From JABFSC01 sp031389045 (GTDB lineage: Bacteria; Desulfobacterota; Binatia; Bin18), in the NCBI GenBank assembly GCA_031389045.1, contig JANMSE010000092.1:1-8940 (forward strand): a stretch of 8,940 nt of DNA, written 5' to 3'. Both the position numbers and the translations under genes were made by a program. The notes below the pieces were generated by a model, which searched no databases, was not told the DNA's origin, and worked only from the letters and a program-made list of their open reading frames with translations. Positions 6,746-8,940 of this stretch are shown here, piece by piece (position 1 is the stretch's first letter; each line of letters begins with the position of its first letter).

Positions 6746-7004
6746 AATCTCGTCTTTCTGCTGGCGTCGCCTCTCTGGCACTAATCAAGCGGGTGAGGTC
6801 GCCTCGTTCGGTGTACGAGACGATCAGCAACCGCCGCTGCTGTGACTCGCCAATAATCAAGTAGCGATGTTCGTCATAGGAATGATCCGGATCGTAGAAA
6901 TCAACATAGAGCGGATCATCAAAAACAGTCTTTGCCTCATCAAATGAGACTTTGTGCTCTGCTAGATTAATTGCCGCTTTCTCGTCATCCCAATCAAATT
7001 CCAT
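6732..7004 (-). CDS. brnT: BrnT family toxin (RelE-fold ribonuclease)
   Basis: This 90-residue protein is standard for the family. BrnT folds like RelE and cuts RNA, slowing translation. Family hallmarks: MEFDWDDEKAAINLAEHKVS, then FDEAKTVFDDPL (21-32), a central RYLIIGES, then RRLLIVSYTERGDLTRLISA (58-76) and REATPAERRDYE at the end, with the basic residues R67, R72 and R77 expected to be functional. Nothing is missing, so it should be active. The start at ATG 7004 is close to the predicted transcription start, with no Shine-Dalgarno sequence (ACTCCCTACTC precedes it), hinting at a leaderless message. The antitoxin follows with a short overlap, the usual toxin-first order of brnTA. Confidence 0.93.
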   Translation of the reverse strand: MEFDWDDEKAAINLAEHKVSFDEAKTVFDDPLYVDFYDPDHSYDEHRYLIIGESQQRRLLIVSYTERGDLTRLISAREATPAERRDYEKG

Positions 7005-7012
7005 GAGTAGGG

Positions 7013-7041
7013 AGTATATCGCAAACTTTACAGTTTGTTGA
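7013..7041 (-). promoter_or_regulatory. predicted brnTA promoter
   Basis: On the minus strand, TCAACA (7041-7036) and TATACT (7018-7013) are separated by 17 nt, a good sigma-70-type match (4/6 and 5/6). Transcription would begin at about 7005-7007, only a few nt before ATG 7004. It lies at the 5' end of the cassette, about 30 nt inside the crossover. Confidence 0.6.
7022..7037. promoter_or_regulatory. palindromic candidate operator of brnTA
   Basis: A perfect inverted repeat CAAACT-4 nt-AGTTTG sits between the -35 and -10 boxes of the predicted brnTA promoter. A dimeric ribbon-helix-helix antitoxin bound here would block RNA polymerase. brnTA operons are known to be autorepressed by BrnA or the complex; that this palindrome is the site is inferred. 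Confidence 0.55.
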
Positions 7042-7064
7042 CTCGGACGTTTGCGGCAGAAGAT

Positions 7065-7162
7065 GCCTAACGCCCCCGTTCACCGCGAGCCGCCCAACCG
7101 TGGCCCTTCGGCTTTTTCTCATCCTCAACCGGGCAGCGATGCGGTGGCGCGGACAGTTAGGG
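7065..7162 (-). other. attC: attC recombination site 3 (98 bp)
   Basis: On the minus strand it runs from CCCTAAC (7162-7156; first base off the RYYYAAC consensus) to R' GTTAGGC (7071-7065). The arms CGCGCCACCGCATCGCTGCCC-like and the complement of GGGCGGCTCGCGGTGAACG pair imperfectly. It closely resembles attC2, including an identical 21-bp stretch at 7131-7151. No gene stop lies in its R'' box, so the cassette it closes has a non-coding 3' part or a decayed gene. Confidence 0.83.
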
Positions 7163-7446
7163 TCGTTCCTACTGCGAGACTGTTCCCTCACTCTTTGTAA
7201 TCTCTCGTCTTGTTCCTGTCGCGTCGGCCTCCATTCCGCGCTCTTGTTCCTTCTTTGGAAACTCTCGCTTTGTTCCTTCCGCTTCGGCTTCTACTCCGTG
7301 CCCTCGTTCCCCGTGATTGCAAGGGGATTCGGGGTTGTGGTTGCTATCGTTGCGGGGTTCCCTGGCGGGGCTTCGTCTTTTTCCATTGTGCAGCCATCGT
7401 TGGTTTCATCGGCGCGGGCCTTAACACGTCCGCGTGGAAACCATTG
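7163..7446. other. gene-free stretch between attC3 and the 492-codon gene
   Basis: I see no credible gene here. Frames open on the plus strand run through attC3 and the tandem repeat and have low-complexity Ser/Leu/Cys/Phe-rich products, so they look spurious. The stretch holds a 60-bp imperfect tandem repeat. If the cassette closed by attC3 contains the 492-codon gene, this would be an unusually long 3' untranslated part. Confidence 0.5.
7191..7310. repeat. 60-bp imperfect tandem repeat, two copies
   Basis: Copy 1 (7310-7251) and copy 2 (7250-7191), read on the minus strand, both begin GGAAC and end near CAAAGA, and agree at about 46 of 60 positions by hand alignment. Within each copy AGGAACAA followed by a CGAGAG segment recurs 35 nt after the initial GGAAC. 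The period is a multiple of three, but no reliable reading frame uses it. Its function is unknown; a decayed gene with 20-codon repeats or a structured RNA is possible. Confidence 0.75.
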
Positions 7447-8925
7447 TTACACATTGCCCTTGTTTCTTTCGGGTTCACTCCGAATTTGCTGCAAGACCAT
7501 TAGATCGATTCGCGCCGACTTCACACCCGAAGCCCTCAACGTTCTGATAGCATCAGTTTCGAGCTTATTAAGTATTTCCACGACGAAGTCTTCCGACTGG
7601 AGGTTGCGCTGGATCAGGTGAATGAAGTATGAAAATCGCTCGACGTAGAAGGTAAGTTCACCGATGCGTTTTTCTAGTCTGTACTCCTGTTGGCCCTTTG
7701 CCTCGATTTCGAAGCCGCAGGCCCTAAGCCGTGCAAATAGATGCGCTTGGTTATAGATTGAAACCACTATTACTTCCTGAAAAATGATGGAGCGCAAAAC
7801 ATTGGCGCTTAACGGCCACCAAAACAAAGGCAGCGAGCCAACGATGAAGTGCGGCCCATGGTGGTCTGGGAAGAAGAGCCCATTAAGATAGATAGCATTA
7901 TCACTTGCCCCCTTCTTTATGATTTTGACTACATGGGCCTCAAGCTCTCCAAGGCGGCTCGACCACCCTGGTCTCGCGAGTGCCCCAACGCGGCCGAAGA
8001 GAGTAGGAGCCGAGAATCTATAAACTCCTAGTACTAATCCCTCTCCAGCTTGCACGTAGGAGAACTGGCCTCTCTTGCTTTCATTGACTAATTGGTCAAG
8101 TTGTTTCGCATACATGGCCGAGGACAAGGAAATTTCCGCAGCAGACTTCCGGCTGTGCTCCTTTGTGATAGTGTCCTGCATCCTCTTGATTTGACGGCGA
8201 AGCCGATCTCTTTGGGCCGGCGATAGGGTGGGAGCGGCATTCCCGACTAGGTTCACTTCCTGGGGGATGCTACTCGAGGGGCTAGGAGCAGAGGGCAAGC
8301 GATCCACAGCGCCGATGAATACAATCGTGACCTGTATCTGATCTGGATCAACTTCGATCGTCTTCAATTCACCGAGAGCAGCCAGTTTCAAGGTTTTGAG
8401 GTCTATCAGGCTTACATCCCCGATGCGAAGGATGGTCGTAGTGCCATGGTAGATGACCAATTTACCCAGGATGCCCCGTGTATTCTCTATGAACGTCCTT
8501 TCGCCTAACCCACCTATTCCTGGCGGCAGGTGCCTCTGTCCTTCGTGGCTCAAGTGCTGGAGCAGGTAGCCTCTTTCATTCTGGTAAAAAACCCATGCAA
8601 AAGAGTCGCCGAGGAACTTGCCTACTTTGATCACTTCTAGGATTACTTTCTGGTAGTGCGCCAGAGTTGCCATGCGTTGCCTAAACCACGCAAGGGACAG
8701 ATTAGGCTTTCTTTCAATTATCGTCCTTTTAATCACCTCGATATCTCTATAGAGGCTATCCAGACGTATGAGTGCATTGCAGAGCGTCGGCTGGAACTTG
8801 AAGAAGTCCTCAGGTGAGAATCGCCTACGGTCGCCGTCCTTCAGAGACTGCAATAGACCGAGACACGTCGCATATGCGCGCTCAGTGTCATCTACGACGG
8901 CTCTGATTCTAGCTCGGTTAATCAT
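7447..8925 (-). CDS. uncharacterised 492-residue protein with a possible PD-(D/E)XK nuclease core
   Basis: I do not recognise the family. The N-terminal 1-110 is helical and charged. Residues 140-195 carry ERTFIEN (E142, E147), then a strand-like ILRIGDVSLIDL with D170 and D175, then KLAALGELKTIEV with E186-L-K188. An acidic residue, a beta hairpin and E-x-K at this spacing is the pattern of PD-(D/E)XK nucleases, but it is a short motif and not proof. Residues 207-232 are a Pro/Ser-rich linker, 233-285 a likely coiled coil (RDRLRRQIKRMQDTI...), and the C-terminal half (286-492) is mixed alpha/beta with FIVGSLPLFWWPL (360-372). No signal peptide is evident. An in-frame TGA at 8931-8929 limits extension; no ribosome site is visible before ATG 8925. 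Codon use is more AT-rich than in the operon, suggesting acquisition. Confidence 0.7.
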   Translation of the reverse strand: MINRARIRAVVDDTERAYATCLGLLQSLKDGDRRRFSPEDFFKFQPTLCNALIRLDSLYRDIEVIKRTIIERKPNLSLAWFRQRMATLAHYQKVILEVIKVGKFLGDSFAWVFYQNERGYLLQHLSHEGQRHLPPGIGGLGERTFIENTRGILGKLVIYHGTTTILRIGDVSLIDLKTLKLAALGELKTIEVDPDQIQVTIVFIGAVDRLPSAPSPSSSIPQEVNLVGNAAPTLSPAQRDRLRRQIKRMQDTITKEHSRKSAAEISLSSAMYAKQLDQLVNESKRGQFSYVQAGEGLVLGVYRFSAPTLFGRVGALARPGWSSRLGELEAHVVKIIKKGASDNAIYLNGLFFPDHHGPHFIVGSLPLFWWPLSANVLRSIIFQEVIVVSIYNQAHLFARLRACGFEIEAKGQQEYRLEKRIGELTFYVERFSYFIHLIQRNLQSEDFVVEILNKLETDAIRTLRASGVKSARIDLMVLQQIRSEPERNKGNV

Positions 8926-8940
8926 TTGTCATTTGTCATT
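8923..8940. repeat. heptamer repeat at the start of the 492-codon gene
   Basis: CATTTGT occurs twice in tandem, with a further CATT reaching the window edge. On the minus strand each unit offers an ATG, but only the last one (8925) opens the long frame. The array may continue beyond the window; slippage here would alter the spacing to any upstream promoter. Confidence 0.45.

Larger units (their letters stand above)
6419..7070 (-). mobile_element. integron gene cassette carrying the BrnT/BrnA-like toxin-antitoxin pair
   Basis: This is the segment between the predicted crossovers of attC3 and attC2, about 652 bp. It contains a promoter with a palindromic operator candidate, the toxin gene, an overlapping antitoxin gene, and attC2 at its end. 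Toxin-antitoxin cassettes with their own promoter are well known in sedentary chromosomal integrons, where they are thought to protect silent arrays from deletion. Confidence 0.8.

Noticed and set aside
7412..7452. Possible fourth attC at the end of the 492-codon gene (GTGTAAC ... GTGTTAA)
   Set aside because: The boxes fit the consensus poorly, the span of about 35 bp is too short for an attC, and there are no pairing arms.
7100..7621. Plus-strand frame of 173 codons spanning attC3, the tandem repeat and the end of the 492-codon gene
   Set aside because: It starts inside attC3, has a low-complexity product and ends antisense to a better gene. The apparent 20-residue repeat only reflects the 60-bp DNA repeat.
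8912..8925. GTTAATC near the right edge as a possible attC or attI core box
   Set aside because: It breaks the GTTRRRY consensus and the partner box or palindrome would lie outside the window.
1..8940. CRISPR array, tRNA or rRNA genes, insertion sequences
   Set aside because: No spaced identical repeats, no cloverleaf-like segment and no transposase frame or terminal inverted repeats were seen; the only repeats are attC arms, the 60-bp tandem pair and short heptamers.

Overview
The window comes from a bacterial chromosome. It is GC-rich in its left half, all convincing genes lie on the minus strand, and it splits into a conserved housekeeping operon (about 1-4807) and an accessory region (about 4808-8940). 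The gene set rbfA-truB-rpsO-pnp followed by an M16 zinc peptidase is a bacterial arrangement known from several phyla, including deltaproteobacteria-like lineages, Firmicutes and uncultured high-GC groups. The sequence alone does not fix the taxon, and I would not go beyond 'high-GC, probably environmental bacterium'.

Housekeeping block, in transcription order (right to left): rbfA (ribosome maturation, 4457-4807), truB (tRNA pseudouridine-55 synthase, 3561-4460, GTG start overlapping rbfA by 4 nt), rpsO (ribosomal protein S15, 3225-3500), pnp (PNPase, 1041-3149, with a 7-bp hairpin just before its start), and an M16 family peptidase that starts directly after the pnp stop and runs off the left edge (1-1040). 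Together they serve 30S assembly, tRNA modification and RNA turnover. nusA and infB, which often precede rbfA, are not next to it here.

Junction (4808-5492): it holds a yidD-like gene (membrane protein insertion efficiency factor) broken by one apparent single-base frameshift, and little else. No attC site or clear terminator separates it from rbfA.

Accessory block (5493-7162): three attC recombination sites (88, 99 and 98 bp) are recognisable from their RYYYAAC/GTTRRRY ends and long imperfect palindromes. They delimit two integron gene cassettes read on the minus strand. One encodes an exported or membrane-anchored cupin protein. The other encodes a BrnT-type RNase toxin and its antitoxin, with its own promoter and a palindromic candidate operator. 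In both cassettes the last gene's TAA stop lies inside the first attC core box, as is classic for integron cassettes. No integrase lies in the window, so this is a CALIN (attC cluster lacking an integrase) or the far end of a larger array whose integrase would be beyond 8940.

Beyond attC3 (7163-8940): a gene-poor 284-bp stretch with a 60-bp imperfect tandem repeat, then a 492-codon gene of unrecognised family. That gene is visibly more AT-rich than the operon and carries a D...E-x-K pattern that could be a PD-(D/E)XK nuclease core. The likeliest 'system' in the window is this integron cassette array with its toxin-antitoxin module, placed immediately upstream of an essential translation operon.
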